Source of the DNA: Myxococcales bacterium 68-20
GTDB lineage: Bacteria; Myxococcota_A; Polyangia; Polyangiales; Polyangiaceae
Length of the DNA stretch: 64,000 nt
Reading direction: 5' to 3'
Assembly: GCA_001899635.1 (NCBI GenBank)
Contig: MKVQ01000006.1
Location: 91,809 to 155,808, forward strand
The notes below the pieces were generated by a model. The model was not told the DNA's origin, did no database searches, and saw only the letters and a program-made list of their open reading frames with translations. The stretch's first letter is position 1. Each line of letters opens with the position of its first letter. This document shows positions 9,186-19,500 of this stretch, piece after piece. The translations under genes were made by a program, and so were the position numbers.

Positions 9186-11405
9186 GCAGCGGCTCGATCA
9201 GCGACACGCCGCTCCAGCCACTGAATGGGATCAGCACCGCCCGCAGGAACGGCTGCTGGAGCAAGGGCCGGAAGGGCCCTTCGCGCGTCGTATCGATGCG
9301 CTCGACGAGCATCCGGATCTGCGCCGGCGCGGCTTTGCGGGTGCCGTCGCGGAGCTGATCGAGCGTGAGCGGCGCATGCTCCGGACACCCGTCCGGACCG
9401 CGCGTCTCCGCATAGCCGCTCGGTCGCGCGTCGCCCTCGCCGTCCTCCAACCGCAGGAGGTCGGCCTGGTAGTGCGCGATGGCCGTGCGCTTGGCGCGCT
9501 CGGCGGCGCGACGCAGCACCAGCATCGCGTAGAGCACGTAGAGGAGCGACAGCGCGGCTACGACGACGAGCGGGAGCGGGAGCTCGCTGTCGTCGAAGAT
9601 CGGGTGGAGGGCGAATCCCAGCAGGAAGATCTGCACGAAGGGGACATAGACGATCGGGTTGATACGCCCGGCGGCGCGCACGATCAGCTCGAAGTCGAGT
9701 GACTCGACGAGCAGCACCTCCGGCACCCCGCTCTCCTCGCGCCGTCGATCGAGCGTGGTCGCCGGCCACGAGCTGCGCGCGGCGGAGAGTCGGTTCACGA
9801 GGTGCACACACGCGCGCGCCTCGAACACCGTCCAGAAGATCGTCGCCCAGAGCACGGCTACGTTCGCCGCCCAGAGCAGGTCGTTCACGCCCACGACGTG
9901 CTGGCCCCGATGGGGGAAGAACGGCGGGTCGACGAGGTAGAGCGCGCCCGCGAAGGCGCCGAACAGCGCCGTTGCCAACGCGATCCAGGACCAGAAGCCG
10001 AGCCCGGACGTGCGATCGAGGTAACGCTGCCAGAGCCGATCGACCGAGACACGCTCCTCGCCTTCGGAGCCGGGCTCCAGCCGTTCGGTGCGCGTGAAGT
10101 CGACGAACGGCCCGCGAAGCCACTCGATGCGCCGGCGCCACACGTCGGCCGGCGACCATCGCGGGCCGTCGTCGGAGGCCCGGCTCGGGCGCGAACGTCT
10201 GTTCCGCGAATGCCCGCCCGGCTCCGGCAACCCGAGCGCGAGAGCGATCGCGTGAGCGCGCCTTCGAAGACGTACGAGCCCGACGGCGCCGAGCGCGAGC
10301 GCGACCAACAGCGCAAGGAAGCGGATCACATGCGATGGCAGCGCGCTCACGCCTTGCAGCCAGACGACGGGCTCACCTTCGTACTGGGAGGCGATCCACC
10401 TGCCGGCGTGCCAGACGACCCATGCTGCCGCGAGCGCCACGACGAGGGCGAGGACCAGCCACACGAGCAGTCGCTTGCGGCGAGCCCACGCGAGCTCGAG
10501 CCCTTGCTCGACGGTCGCGAACGATCGATTCGCGCGTATCGTGAGCAGCACCACCAGCGTGCCGAGAACGGCGATCGCCAGGCCATGCGGCCAGTGAACA
10601 CGCCCGACCTCGCCGCTCGGAGGTGGATGGAACGAACCACAATCGGAGGGCCAAGCCTTGCAGGCCTCGTCCTCGCGCGTCGTCAGATCCACCGCACGCG
10701 TGCGTCCGATCTCGAAGCTGCGGGGCTTTCCACGCCTCCACCCCACGTTCTCCGAGGTGTCGATGGAGCTTCCCCCGACGGCGAGCCGCGTCGCGAGATA
10801 GGCGGCGGTCTGGTAGCCGCTCCGGAACGCCGGAACGGCGTCCTGGATCTTGGGATGGAGCGCCAGGCCGAAGTGCGATGCGACGAGCAAGTTGTGCGTC
10901 CAGCGACGCTGATCACGGTGCAGAAAGCGCGCATCGAGGTCGGTGGTGAAGTAGACGGCGTCGCGGATCCGCGGCCGCATCGCCTGGAGGATGAGGAGCT
11001 TGTCGTAGACGTCGGATCCGAAGATGCCGATCGCTCGGACTCGCCGATCCGTCCCGCCCTTGGCGTTGCTCTCGACGACGCGATCGACGACACGCTGGAG
11101 ATAGTCGTACTGGCTGTGGCCCTCGGCGTGCTCCCCCTGCTCGCGACGTGAATCGGCCGGTGGCTCGTCCTGCCATGGCCGGGCACGGTCGGCAGCTGAC
11201 CATCGACGCCGCGGAAGTAGTCGAAGACGAGCACCGGCGCCGCGTCGGCATCGTCCTTCTCCTCGGCGTCGGCGCACTTCTCGCGGACCGACTGCGCGAG
11301 CTCGTTCCCGAGCGCGCGTCCGTACGCATAGTCCGCTTCGACGAGCAGCACGATCTGGTCGTGACACGGCAGCCTCCGCGTGAGCTCGGATCGACGCGCA
11401 TTCAC
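9166..11405 (-). pseudogene. Frame-broken gene: periplasmic-binding-like sensor fused to multi-span membrane domain
   Basis: Reading from a GTG at 11405, one frame gives QIVLLVEADYAYGRALGNEL and VLVFDYFRGVDGQLPTVPG. At about 11180 the sensible sequence jumps to another frame (QDEPPADSRREQGEHAEGHS) and then runs unbroken to the stop at 9166. The first part plus RVRAIGIFGSDVYDKLLILQ and AVYFTTDLDARF resembles a type I periplasmic ligand-binding fold. About seven membrane spans follow, for example LAIAVLGTLVVLLTI, LLVWLVLALVVALAAAWVV and FWSWIALATALFGAFAGALYLV. Extending the 9166 frame upstream of 11180 gives Arg/Ser-rich shadow sequence, so a one-base change near 11180 is the best explanation. 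This is either genuine decay or a sequencing indel. The function of the intact protein is unknown. Confidence 0.65.
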
Positions 11406-11797
11406 ATGCGCGCGTCGAGCTCCTCGAAGAGAGCGTCGACCAGTTCGTCATCCGCGCCGATGACGCGCACGACCGACTCGTGCCCTCCATCGCTCGCGAC
11501 TCCGGTGCCGAACGCCTCACGCGCCGCGGCGTCGCTCGGGAGCGTCGCGCCGTACGAATAGAAGCGCATGCGCTCACCGCCGGAGGTCGGTCGCCCGCCC
11601 ACTCCGAGCTCCGCCGGGATGAGCGACCGCGACTGGCTCCGTCGCAGCGCGGAGAGGAGGCTCACGTAGAGGGTGGACGTCGCCGGCCCCACCACCGCCA
11701 TCCGCCATTGCGCCTTCCTCTCGAGCTCGCGCGGCACCACCTCGGAGGTCAGCTTCTGCAAGGCCCCGAGCGGGTCCTCGTAGAAGTCCCCGAGCAT
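11402..11797 (-). CDS. N-terminal fragment of the same broken gene (or short upstream partner)
   Basis: 131 codons from ATG 11797 with coherent protein-like sequence: WRMAVVGPATSTLYVSLLSAL, then ERMRFYSYGATLPSDAAA and ADDELVDALFEELDARM. These look like early strands and helices of a periplasmic-binding fold whose continuation (QIVLLVEADYAYGRAL) lies just downstream in another frame. The stop TGA overlaps the GTG of the next frame (GTGA). It could therefore be a genuine coupled gene pair, but the fold reads as one interrupted domain. Coding-like sequence in yet another frame continues upstream of 11797 (LQGVDLVVASGTTLASRSV, ending in a stop 4 bp before this ATG), suggesting a further break near 11805. 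Confidence 0.5.
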   Translation of the reverse strand: MLGDFYEDPLGALQKLTSEVVPRELERKAQWRMAVVGPATSTLYVSLLSALRRSQSRSLIPAELGVGGRPTSGGERMRFYSYGATLPSDAAAREAFGTGVASDGGHESVVRVIGADDELVDALFEELDARM

Positions 11798-12159
11798 CGC
11801 TCATGGCCCGCGCTCGTGATGGACCGAGCGTGATGCCAGCGTCGTGCCGGACGCAACGACGAGATCGACGCCCTGCAGCTGCCCCCGGTGCGCAAGGCGG
11901 CTCCCTTCACCTCGAGAGCAACGACGTCGTCGAGCGCAACCACGGGAAGCCGAGCGCGACGGTCGAAGCGAGGCTCCGAGTCGAACCGAGGCCGCTCTTG
12001 GTCTTCACGCCGGCGGCGTCGGCTCCGCCGCGATCTCGCTCGCACACGCAGGCCGGAAATCAGCGCGCGGGGACGCACCAAAAGCCGCGAGGGCTGCGCA
12101 GCCTCTTCGGCGCGCAGCCCTCGTCCGTTACACGTGCACTCTACAACGCTCCGGAGAGG
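11798..12159. other. Remnant upstream of broken gene plus gltG 3' region
   Basis: No intact gene was found. Between about 11800 and 12000 on the minus strand, pieces of protein-like sequence occur in two frames (LPVVALDDVVALEVKGAAL and LQGVDLVVASGTTLAS), consistent with the decayed 5' part of the gene ending at 9166. The upper end (12079-12122) is the gltG terminator. Confidence 0.45.
12079..12122 (-). terminator. Rho-independent terminator after gltG
   Basis: A perfect 11-bp stem (GAGGGCTGCGC at 12089-12099 against GCGCAGCCCTC at 12112-12122) with a 12-nt loop. Read on the minus strand it is followed by TTTT within 10 bases. It lies 38 bp past the gltG stop. Confidence 0.75.
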
Positions 12160-14289
12160 TCAGTCGCCGGGGTTGAAGATGATCGGGTAGACGACCGTGA
12201 CGATGCCGCCTTCGGGCTGCGGGAACGAGAGGTTGCCGAAGCCGCGGACGACGCACGAGATGACGCCCTGGTCCGGGAGCTCGCTGCCGCCGTCCTGAGC
12301 CGTCGAGACGGCGCCGGAGCGGTCGATGACGAACTTGACCGAAACACGACCCGAGAGCGTCGGGTTGTTGCGGAGGCCGTTCTCGTAGCAGAGACGGAAG
12401 CGACCGAAGTTCTGGCGAACGATGCGCTGGATGACCTCGGGCGGGAGGCGACCGTTGACCTGGGTCTGGCCCTGGCGGAGCGACGGGGCCTTGGTCTGGT
12501 GAGCGCCACCGAGACGGCCGTGGCCGTTGCCGAAGCCCTGGCCGGTACCGGTGCCGGCGCCGTGGCCGAGCGTTCCGATGTTGCCGAGGCCGATGCCTTC
12601 GCCGCGACCACCGCCGCCTTCACCGACGCCGGAGAGGCCGAGACCGCCGGCGCCGAACGCGTCGCCGATCGAGTCACCCCACATGTTGCCGCGGGCGGAG
12701 AGCGGGTCGTTGCCGAGCGAGTCGTCGCGTCCCCAGGGAGCCGTCGGGGCGTTCGGATCGCCGCCCGCGCCGACGTTGATGAGTCCGATCATGCCGAACT
12801 CCTGCGCCTCCTTCATCGCGGCCTGACGCGCGATGTGCGGATCCGGGTTGTCCGCAGGGCCCTGGACGCCGTAGCGCTTGTTCGTGTCCTTGGTGTTCGG
12901 GTTTCCCATGGAACCCTCTTCACCCTTCGCACGAGTGCCGGTGCCGCCTTCCTTGTTGTCGGCGTTCTGATCCGGCTGCTGCTCGGTCTCCTTCTCCTCC
13001 TGCTCACGCTCGGCTGCCGCGTTGAGCATCTTCTGCATGAGGAGGAGCTGGTCGCGATCGATCGCCTCGGCGTCGTCGCTGCCCATCGACGGCATGAAGA
13101 ACGCCATCGAGGCGATGATGCCGATGTGGAGGAGGAACGAGAGGCCGATGAACGCGTACGCGGCCGGCTCGAAGCTCGCCAACACGCCGGTCGCCACCGC
13201 CTTGCCGGCGTTGACCGCGCTGACCTCGAACACGAGACCGGTGCCCTCGACCTCCATCCGCGCCTTCGCGTTGTTCGGAAGGTCGAACTCGTGCGCGCCG
13301 CTCAGCTCCGAAGAGGAACGGGCGCGGCCGCCGGAGATGAGGTCCTGGAACGTGAAGGTCCCCTGCCCCGGGATCTCGACGGTGCCGGTCGAGCGCGGGA
13401 GCATCACGAGGGTGGCGCTGACGCCGCGCGCGACGACGACCGGCGCGCGCGTGGTGCCGAGGACCTCGCTCGGAACGAAGTAGTCGGCGCCCGGCTCCTC
13501 ACCAACGAAGAAGCTCTTCGGCGGCGAGTTGTGCGCGACGTGGAGCGTGTTCTGGTCCCACTTGACGATCACCTCGATGGCCGCGGCGTGCGTCTCGACC
13601 TCGTCGGGGTGGACGTCGGGGCCGCTCTTCACGAGCGAGAACGTGTAGGGCTGGCTCGGATCGAAGTCGCTGCCGCCGGGCGCGTTGATCGCGTAGCCAC
13701 CAGCGCCCTGATCCGCCGCCGAGGCGACGAACGGGTTGGCGACCGCGGCGAACGGGCTGGCGACCGCCGCGAACGGGTTCGCCTGGGCGAACGGATTCGC
13801 CGCGGGGGCCGGCGGCGGCTGCGATGCGGACTGGGACTGGAAGGGGTTCGCTGCCGGCGGCGCCGACTGCGGCGCGATCGCCTCGGTCGGCGTGTTGACC
13901 TGCATCTGATGCGGGGGCACCTGCGGCGTCACGGGCGCCGGCGGCACGGCCGCGGCAGCGTCCGCGCTACCCGCGAGCTCGGCGCTCTCGAGATGAATCA
14001 TGGTCGACCCGATCTGGATCTGATCTCCAGGGCGGACCTTGCACTTGTTCACCCGCTGGCCGTTCACCATCGTGCCCGGCTCGTTGCCGAGGTCGATCAA
14101 GGTGATGTCGTTCGGGCCGGCGACCTCGATGACCGCGTGCATGCGCGACGCGAGGTCATCGTCCACCCGCAGGTGGCTGCGCGGGTCCTTGCCCACCTTG
14201 ACGATGTCCTGTGCGATCGCCTCCCTACGCACGAGCTGATCGCCCTGGTAGAGCGCGAACGTCAGCGCAACCTTCGCCTTGCCTTCCAT
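12160..14289 (-). CDS. gltG: Adventurous gliding motility protein GltG (PglI/AgmX-type, FHA plus TonB-like)
   Basis: A 709-aa inner-membrane-spanning protein. Residues about 25-105 form an FHA domain (VKVGKDPRSHLRVDDDLASR and GNEPGTMVNGQ). A Pro/Ala/Asn-rich linker with repeated AxPFA/ANPF units follows, then a beta-rich cytoplasmic region, a single transmembrane helix at about 376-401 and a Gln/Glu/Gly-rich periplasmic linker. A C-terminal domain at about 611-709 has the pattern IVRQNFGRFRLCYENGL and GRVSVKFVIDRSGAV, the AgmX/PglI TonB-like fold. In Myxococcus this architecture links the cytoplasmic side to periplasmic and outer-membrane parts of the gliding machine. The small secreted-protein gene lies 89 bp upstream and is probably co-transcribed from the promoter near 14800. 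The related spore-coat paralogue NfsG has the same layout, so the name could be nfsG. Confidence 0.85.
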   Translation of the reverse strand: MEGKAKVALTFALYQGDQLVRREAIAQDIVKVGKDPRSHLRVDDDLASRMHAVIEVAGPNDITLIDLGNEPGTMVNGQRVNKCKVRPGDQIQIGSTMIHLESAELAGSADAAAAVPPAPVTPQVPPHQMQVNTPTEAIAPQSAPPAANPFQSQSASQPPPAPAANPFAQANPFAAVASPFAAVANPFVASAADQGAGGYAINAPGGSDFDPSQPYTFSLVKSGPDVHPDEVETHAAAIEVIVKWDQNTLHVAHNSPPKSFFVGEEPGADYFVPSEVLGTTRAPVVVARGVSATLVMLPRSTGTVEIPGQGTFTFQDLISGGRARSSSELSGAHEFDLPNNAKARMEVEGTGLVFEVSAVNAGKAVATGVLASFEPAAYAFIGLSFLLHIGIIASMAFFMPSMGSDDAEAIDRDQLLLMQKMLNAAAEREQEEKETEQQPDQNADNKEGGTGTRAKGEEGSMGNPNTKDTNKRYGVQGPADNPDPHIARQAAMKEAQEFGMIGLINVGAGGDPNAPTAPWGRDDSLGNDPLSARGNMWGDSIGDAFGAGGLGLSGVGEGGGGRGEGIGLGNIGTLGHGAGTGTGQGFGNGHGRLGGAHQTKAPSLRQGQTQVNGRLPPEVIQRIVRQNFGRFRLCYENGLRNNPTLSGRVSVKFVIDRSGAVSTAQDGGSELPDQGVISCVVRGFGNLSFPQPEGGIVTVVYPIIFNPGD

Positions 14290-14378
14290 CGTATCGACCT
14301 TCCTCTATTGCCGCCGCGTCTCGTCGCGGAGAGTGCGGCGGTTACCGCACACGATTTCGTCTGCTGGTTTCGATGAGA

Positions 14379-14651
14379 TCAGAGGTTCTCGACGCTCTTC
14401 AACATCTCGGGCACGAACGACGTGCGGGGGCGGATCAGCGTCGTACGCACCGGACCGGGACGCACGCGGATCGTCGCGTCGTTCGGCCCGAAGCCTCCGG
14501 CCGCGAGCGGATCGTCCGAGAACTCGTAGCCGTAGCCCTCGTCCTTGCCGGCAGCGCCCGTCGCCTTGACGCCAGCGCCCTGCGCAAACGCCGGCGCGGC
14601 GGAGAGGACGAACGTTGCTGCGATGAGACCGAAAAGAACCCGCTTCTTCAT
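14379..14651 (-). CDS. Small secreted protein in the GltF/NfsF position
   Basis: A 90-aa protein with a clean signal peptide (MKKRVLFGLIAATFVLSAAP, cleavage AFA-Q) and AGGAG 8-12 bases before the ATG. The mature part is short and distinctive: YGYEFSDDPLAAGG, then DATIRVRPGPVRTTLIRPR and VPEMLKSVENL. No enzyme motif is present. It sits directly upstream of gltG and downstream of gltE, the place occupied by gltF/nfsF in Myxococcus loci, so it is probably a periplasmic subunit. This is inferred from position; I do not recognise a domain. Confidence 0.8.
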   Translation of the reverse strand: MKKRVLFGLIAATFVLSAAPAFAQGAGVKATGAAGKDEGYGYEFSDDPLAAGGFGPNDATIRVRPGPVRTTLIRPRTSFVPEMLKSVENL

Positions 14652-14782
14652 CTTCCGCTCCTGACCTCTTCGACGTCGAACATCACGGTTCGCGCCCCCT
14701 GCGGGGGGCACGTTAGCGGCATTCGGGCCAGAGGTGTAAATCTTCCAATTTCCCAGGAATTTTGCGCCGCTATTACAGTGAG

Positions 14783-14811
14783 AGTGTACCTTCGGATGAC
14801 GCTTGCGGCAA
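14783..14811 (-). promoter_or_regulatory. Candidate sigma-70 promoter for the small protein gene and gltG
   Basis: On the minus strand, TTGCCG (-35, 14806-14811) and TACACT (-10, 14783-14788) are separated by exactly 17 bp. Each matches four of six consensus bases. The segment 14725-14800 is locally AT-rich compared with its surroundings. The implied leader is about 125 nt. Confidence 0.4.
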
Positions 14812-15003
14812 GACGTTCGTTGTGACGCGGACGCAGCAATCCCACTGGTCTCGCCGCCTTTCTAGCCGGGAAGCACCGGGTTCAAGACGTCCTGACAACG
14901 TCTCGACCCGGAAGGTTCCCGATAATCGCAACACGCCTACCGGGCTCGACCTTTGGTCGGCTTCACCCCGGGTGCGATCCTTCCCCTTCCCCGCCCTCGT
15001 TGC

Positions 15004-15036
15004 AGAAAGGCCCCCCTGGCGAACCAGGGAGGCCTT
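15004..15036 (-). terminator. Terminator after gltC-gltD-gltE
   Basis: A 13-bp stem with one mismatch (15007-15019 against 15024-15036) and a CGAA loop. On the minus strand it is followed by TTTCT. It lies 27 bp past the gltE stop and separates the gltCDE transcript from the downstream small gene and gltG, which have their own promoter region (14652-15003). Confidence 0.7.
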
Positions 15037-15062
15037 CGTGCCTTCGTCGATCGCGAGACCGA

Positions 15063-16514
15063 CTACTCCTTCTTCTCGCCCTCGGAAGCAGCGTCCGCCG
15101 AGCTCTGGTTCACGGCGTCCTTCTGCGCGTTGGCGTCGAGCTCGAGGAACGCGATCGTGTCGTCGATATCGCCGAGACGACCGAGGTCCTTCTTCGACCC
15201 GTCACCCTTCACGCGCTTCACGACGCCGTCGTACTCGGGCTTGCCGGAGGCCTTCTCGAGGAAGGTCTGGAAGATCGACTTCGCCTCCTTGAGCGAAGCG
15301 ATCGTCTTCTCCTTCGGACCGCCCGCCTTCGCCTTGAACTCCTGCGTGAGGATGCCCTCGTTGTAGTAGGCGTCCGGGCGGTTCGGGTCGATCTTCTTCG
15401 CCGCGTCGAGCTCGGCCTGAGCCGCCGCGACGAGCTGGTCGTAGTTCGCCTCCGCGCCCGTGATCGGGCCGCGGATGGCGAGCGCCAGACCGAGGTGCGC
15501 GTCGTAGTCGTTCGGGCGCATCTCGAGCGCCTTCTTGTACGCCGTCGCAGCCTGGTCGAAGCCGCGGAATCCGAGGTTGACCGCGGCGTAGTTCATCTGC
15601 GCCTCGAAGAACTTCGGATCGAGCTTCGCCGCGGTCGCGAACGCGGCGACCGCGCCGTTGACCTGACCGAGCTCGTTCTGGATCAGACCCGCGGTGTTGT
15701 GGATCGGCGCGTAGTTGGCGTTCTTGCGAATCGCCTGCGAGCACACGAGCGCCGCGAGCTCGAGCTGCTGCACGTCGGCCTTCTTCTGCGCCGAAGCGTG
15801 CGTGATGACCTGGCGGCCCTTGCTGCTCTTGCTCGTTCCCTTCATCGCTCCAGCGCGCTTCTTCGCGAGCTGGAAGTAGTAGAGGGCGAGCTGGTTGAAC
15901 GCCGGCATGTAGGCGTCGTCGATGGCGAGCGCGCGCTGGAGGTTCAGCTTCGCGCAGTCCATGTCGTCCTTGCAGCCCTGCCCGCCCTGCGCGCTGTCAC
16001 GCGCCATCTGCACCATGGCGAGGTTGACGAGCGCGGGGACGTTCTGGAACTGCGCGTCGGTGACGGCCTGCTGGAGGGCGCCGATGGCGGTGTCCTCGTT
16101 TCCGTCAGCCTTGTACTGGTAGAGCGCGATCTGCGCGCGTGCGTGGTGGAACTTCGGGTCGATCTGGAGAGCCGACTCGAACTTCGCCCTGGCGTTCTTG
16201 TCGTCGTTGCAGCGCTGGTAAGCGAGCCCCGCGTTGAACGTCGCCTGCGCGTTCTTTCCGACTGCCTCGAACTTCTTGGCGACGTCGGCGCAAGCCTCGT
16301 TGTTCCAGTCGTTCTTCTTGTCGTGCTCGACGAAGAGGTCGATCCCGGCGTTGAACTTCGCCTGATCGTCCTTGCTCAGCTCGGGAGCCCCCGAGCCGCC
16401 GCCCGCTGACTTGCCGCCCGCGCCCGTCTTGGGCGACGGCCCGGAGGTGCCGCCGCCACACGCCGCCGTGAGGACGAGGAGTCCCGTGCTGATGAGAGTG
16501 GTGATGCGCTTCAT
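15063..16514 (-). CDS. gltE: Adventurous gliding motility TPR lipoprotein GltE (AglT)
   Basis: A 483-aa lipoprotein. The ATG at 16514 is preceded by GAGGAG and starts a type II signal peptide (MKRITTLISTGLLVLTAAC with the lipobox cysteine at residue 19). A Gly/Ser/Lys-rich linker is followed by many TPR units, for example AQATFNAGLAYQRCNDDKNA and EAQMNYAAVNLGFRGFDQAA. Such repeats make protein-protein scaffolds. In Myxococcus, GltE/AglT is an envelope lipoprotein of the Agl-Glt gliding complex. It starts 17 bp after the gltD stop, in the same operon. Confidence 0.85.
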   Translation of the reverse strand: MKRITTLISTGLLVLTAACGGGTSGPSPKTGAGGKSAGGGSGAPELSKDDQAKFNAGIDLFVEHDKKNDWNNEACADVAKKFEAVGKNAQATFNAGLAYQRCNDDKNARAKFESALQIDPKFHHARAQIALYQYKADGNEDTAIGALQQAVTDAQFQNVPALVNLAMVQMARDSAQGGQGCKDDMDCAKLNLQRALAIDDAYMPAFNQLALYYFQLAKKRAGAMKGTSKSSKGRQVITHASAQKKADVQQLELAALVCSQAIRKNANYAPIHNTAGLIQNELGQVNGAVAAFATAAKLDPKFFEAQMNYAAVNLGFRGFDQAATAYKKALEMRPNDYDAHLGLALAIRGPITGAEANYDQLVAAAQAELDAAKKIDPNRPDAYYNEGILTQEFKAKAGGPKEKTIASLKEAKSIFQTFLEKASGKPEYDGVVKRVKGDGSKKDLGRLGDIDDTIAFLELDANAQKDAVNQSSADAASEGEKKE

Positions 16515-16530
16515 GTGCCTTCTCCTCAGC

Positions 16531-19500
16531 TCACTTCTTCTTGCCGCCCGGGAGCGGCTTGACAGGACCCTTGGGCTTCGCGGCTGCGCCGCCACCACCA
16601 CCGGCCGCGGCCTTCGCCGCGTCCTTCTTGTCGCCCTCCTCCGAGTTGACCGTGGTCTTCTCGGGAGCGGCTGCCGGCGGATGCCAGAAGGATCCATCCG
16701 GAAGGACCGGCGGCGCCTTCTCGTCGAGACCGCTGTTCGAGAGCGTGGGCGCTCCGCGCAGCTCGTCGACGACGTGGTATTCGGCCTTGTAGTTCTTCGC
16801 GAGCCACACCTCGCAGCTGCGGCTGAAGTCGTCGAAGTACTGGTACTTCACCGACAGATCGAGGCACTTCTTGAGCGCCGGCTTGGCGTGATTGACCTTG
16901 AAGGGCTCGCTCGCCGCGTCGAGAGCGTCGTAGTAGGTGCCACGGATGTCGGCGTCCTTCTTCCACCCCTCCGGGATCGGAGCGCGGCGGAAGTCGTCGA
17001 CGAGGTCACCCCACATGAGGCCCGCGCGCGAGCCTGCTGCGATGACCCACTTCGGCGGCGGAACGGGCTTGAGCTCGAGGATCTTGACGTACTCGGGCTC
17101 GACCTTGCCGATCGCGTCGCGCTTCTTCGTGTACCAGTCCTTGACCTTCGTGTTGATGTGCTTGAGGACGGAGTCCTTGTCGCCCGCACCCTTGTAGGCC
17201 GGGAACTTCACCGTCTCGACTTCGGCCTTACGACGCTCCTCGGCGGCGTAGAAGTAGGCCTCGCCGACCGAGTTGAGCGCCTTGGCGAGACGACGATCGT
17301 GCTGCGCGTTGTCCTCGTCGGGGTACGCCGCCTTGATCTTCGCCTCGGCATCCGCCGGGTTGCTCCAGAGCGCGCGGACCTTGGCGTACTCGGCCTTGGC
17401 CTGGTTGTCCTGGCCGCGGAGCTTCGTGTGCGAGCGCGCGAGCATCGCACGCGCCTGCACCTGGATGTCCGGAGCAGCGCGGGAGATGGTTCCCATCGCG
17501 CCCGAGAGCGCCTTCTGGGCCTTGTCCCACTGCTCGTTGTCGGCGTAGTGCGAGCCGACCGCGAACGCGATCTGCGCCGTCTGCGCCGGCTTGCTGCTGC
17601 CGTAGTTCCTGGTGAAGAGCTGCGCGTCCGCGATCGCCTGGTCCTCCTGGCCGAGGCCGAGGCGGAGGATGACGGCGTCGGAGAGCGCCTTGTCGGCGTC
17701 GGGCGCCTTCGGATCGTTCTTCGCGTACTTCTCGTACCACTCGGCCGCGAGGTCGTAGACCGCGATGGCCTGGTAGTTACCGCCGATCTCGTAGATCGCC
17801 TTCTTCGCGAGCGGCGAGTTGCCCTTCGTCTTCTCGTCGAAGGCGAGGAGCGCGCGACGAACCGTGATCGCCTTCGCGACGAGGCGGGCCGCCTGGAAGG
17901 AGCGCGCCGCGTTGTACGCGATCTCGTCGCACTTCTCCGCCTGCGGCGCCTGCCCGGCGTTCACCGGGTCCTGGCAGTAGCGACGGAACATCTCGAAGTA
18001 CGAAGTGCCGCCCTTCTCGTAGAGGGCGATCGACTCCTTGCCGCCTTCCTTGTCCGCGCGCTCGACCAGCTTTTGGGCCTTGAGGCGGAGGATGTCGACC
18101 TGGATCTTGTTGAGCGTCGTGCACTGGTCGGCGTTCTTCGCCGCCTTCTCGCCCGAGCAATAGAGCTCGATGAACTTCGGAACGTCCTGCTCCATGTCGT
18201 CGAAGCAGTTCGTCTTCGAGAAGTGCGAGCCGAGGACGTTGATGCTCTCGAGGTAGAGCTGCGCGGCGTAGATGCCGACGTCGCGATCCGCGTGGTTCAT
18301 CGCGATGTCGCGGAACCCGAGCGCCGACTCCTCCCAGTGCTGCGCCTCGAAGTACGTGCGCGAGCGCGCGTACTTCACCTCGACCAGCTGCTCCTGCCCG
18401 GCGGCATCGTTCGCGGCCGGCTTGATGTAGCAGATGTACTTATTGAAGGCCGAGACCATGCCCTTCTGGGTCTCGGTCATGTCCTTCGGCTTCAGCTTCT
18501 CGGCTTCCGCCGCGGCCTGGGCCTTCTTGTCGCCCTTCTTGTCCTGACCGGGGAGGTTGCCCGCGCCCTTCCTGCCGGCGTCGCCCTTGTGGGTCTCGTC
18601 GTAGATGTTCTGGTAGCAGAGCACCGCGGCGTACGCGGCCTCGGCGGCCTCGGGCGCCTGCGGGTTCTCCTGAACGACGGAGTCGAATGCGGGACCGCAC
18701 TTCGCCCAGTCCTTCTGGAAGTAGAGCAAGTCCGCCATCGCGTACTTGATCTTGTAGATGCTCGGCCAGTCTTCCTTGACGATGCGCTTGAACTCGAACT
18801 TGGAGTACTCGTCCGAGTTCCAGTTATCGACGACCTTCTTGTAGAGCTGCGCCGCGAGCGCCATCGACTTCTGGTCGCCCGTACCGCGCTGGCCCTGCGA
18901 GCCGACGGCCTCGAGGTGCCACGCCATCGCGGTCTCGGTCGCGAGCGCGGCGGTGGTGTTCGCACACTCCGCCTTCTGCTCGGCGGTGAATCCGCCGCTC
19001 TTGATCTCGTTGTAGACCTTAACCTGGTTGTCGATTTCCTTGACGATGAGGTCCTTGTTGCCGGACTTCATGGCCATGGTCGCTTCGGTGATGTGGCCCT
19101 GATAGACGCAGTGCCGCCCGCTCTTGTCGCGGACCATCAGGTCTTTGTAGAGGATGATGGACTCGGGGTAGTGGCCGGTATCCAGGTAGTTGTTACCCAG
19201 ATCGTCCATCATCTTGAACGTCTTCTCGTTCGCACCGCTCTGGTCGCCCGAGATGTTGTGCATGAAGTTGTAGGCCTGCGCGGGGTCACCCTTCAGCGCG
19301 TAGACCGGGATGACGTCGCGGCGCGCCGAGTCGGCGAGCTTGCTCGCGCCCGGGAGCTGGGCGTGGACGACGCCGAACTCGATCGTCTTCTTGAACGCGT
19401 TGAGCGCCTTCTCGAGCTCACCCTTGTTCCAGAAGACGTAGCCGAGCTTGTACCAGGCGTAGCCGAACACCTTGTTGTTCGGCGCCGGGTACTTGGTCAC

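Noticed and set aside
11803..14376. Plus-strand frame of 857 codons
   Set aside because: Antisense shadow of gltG, Arg/Asp-rich without domains; the minus strand carries FHA and TonB-like motifs.
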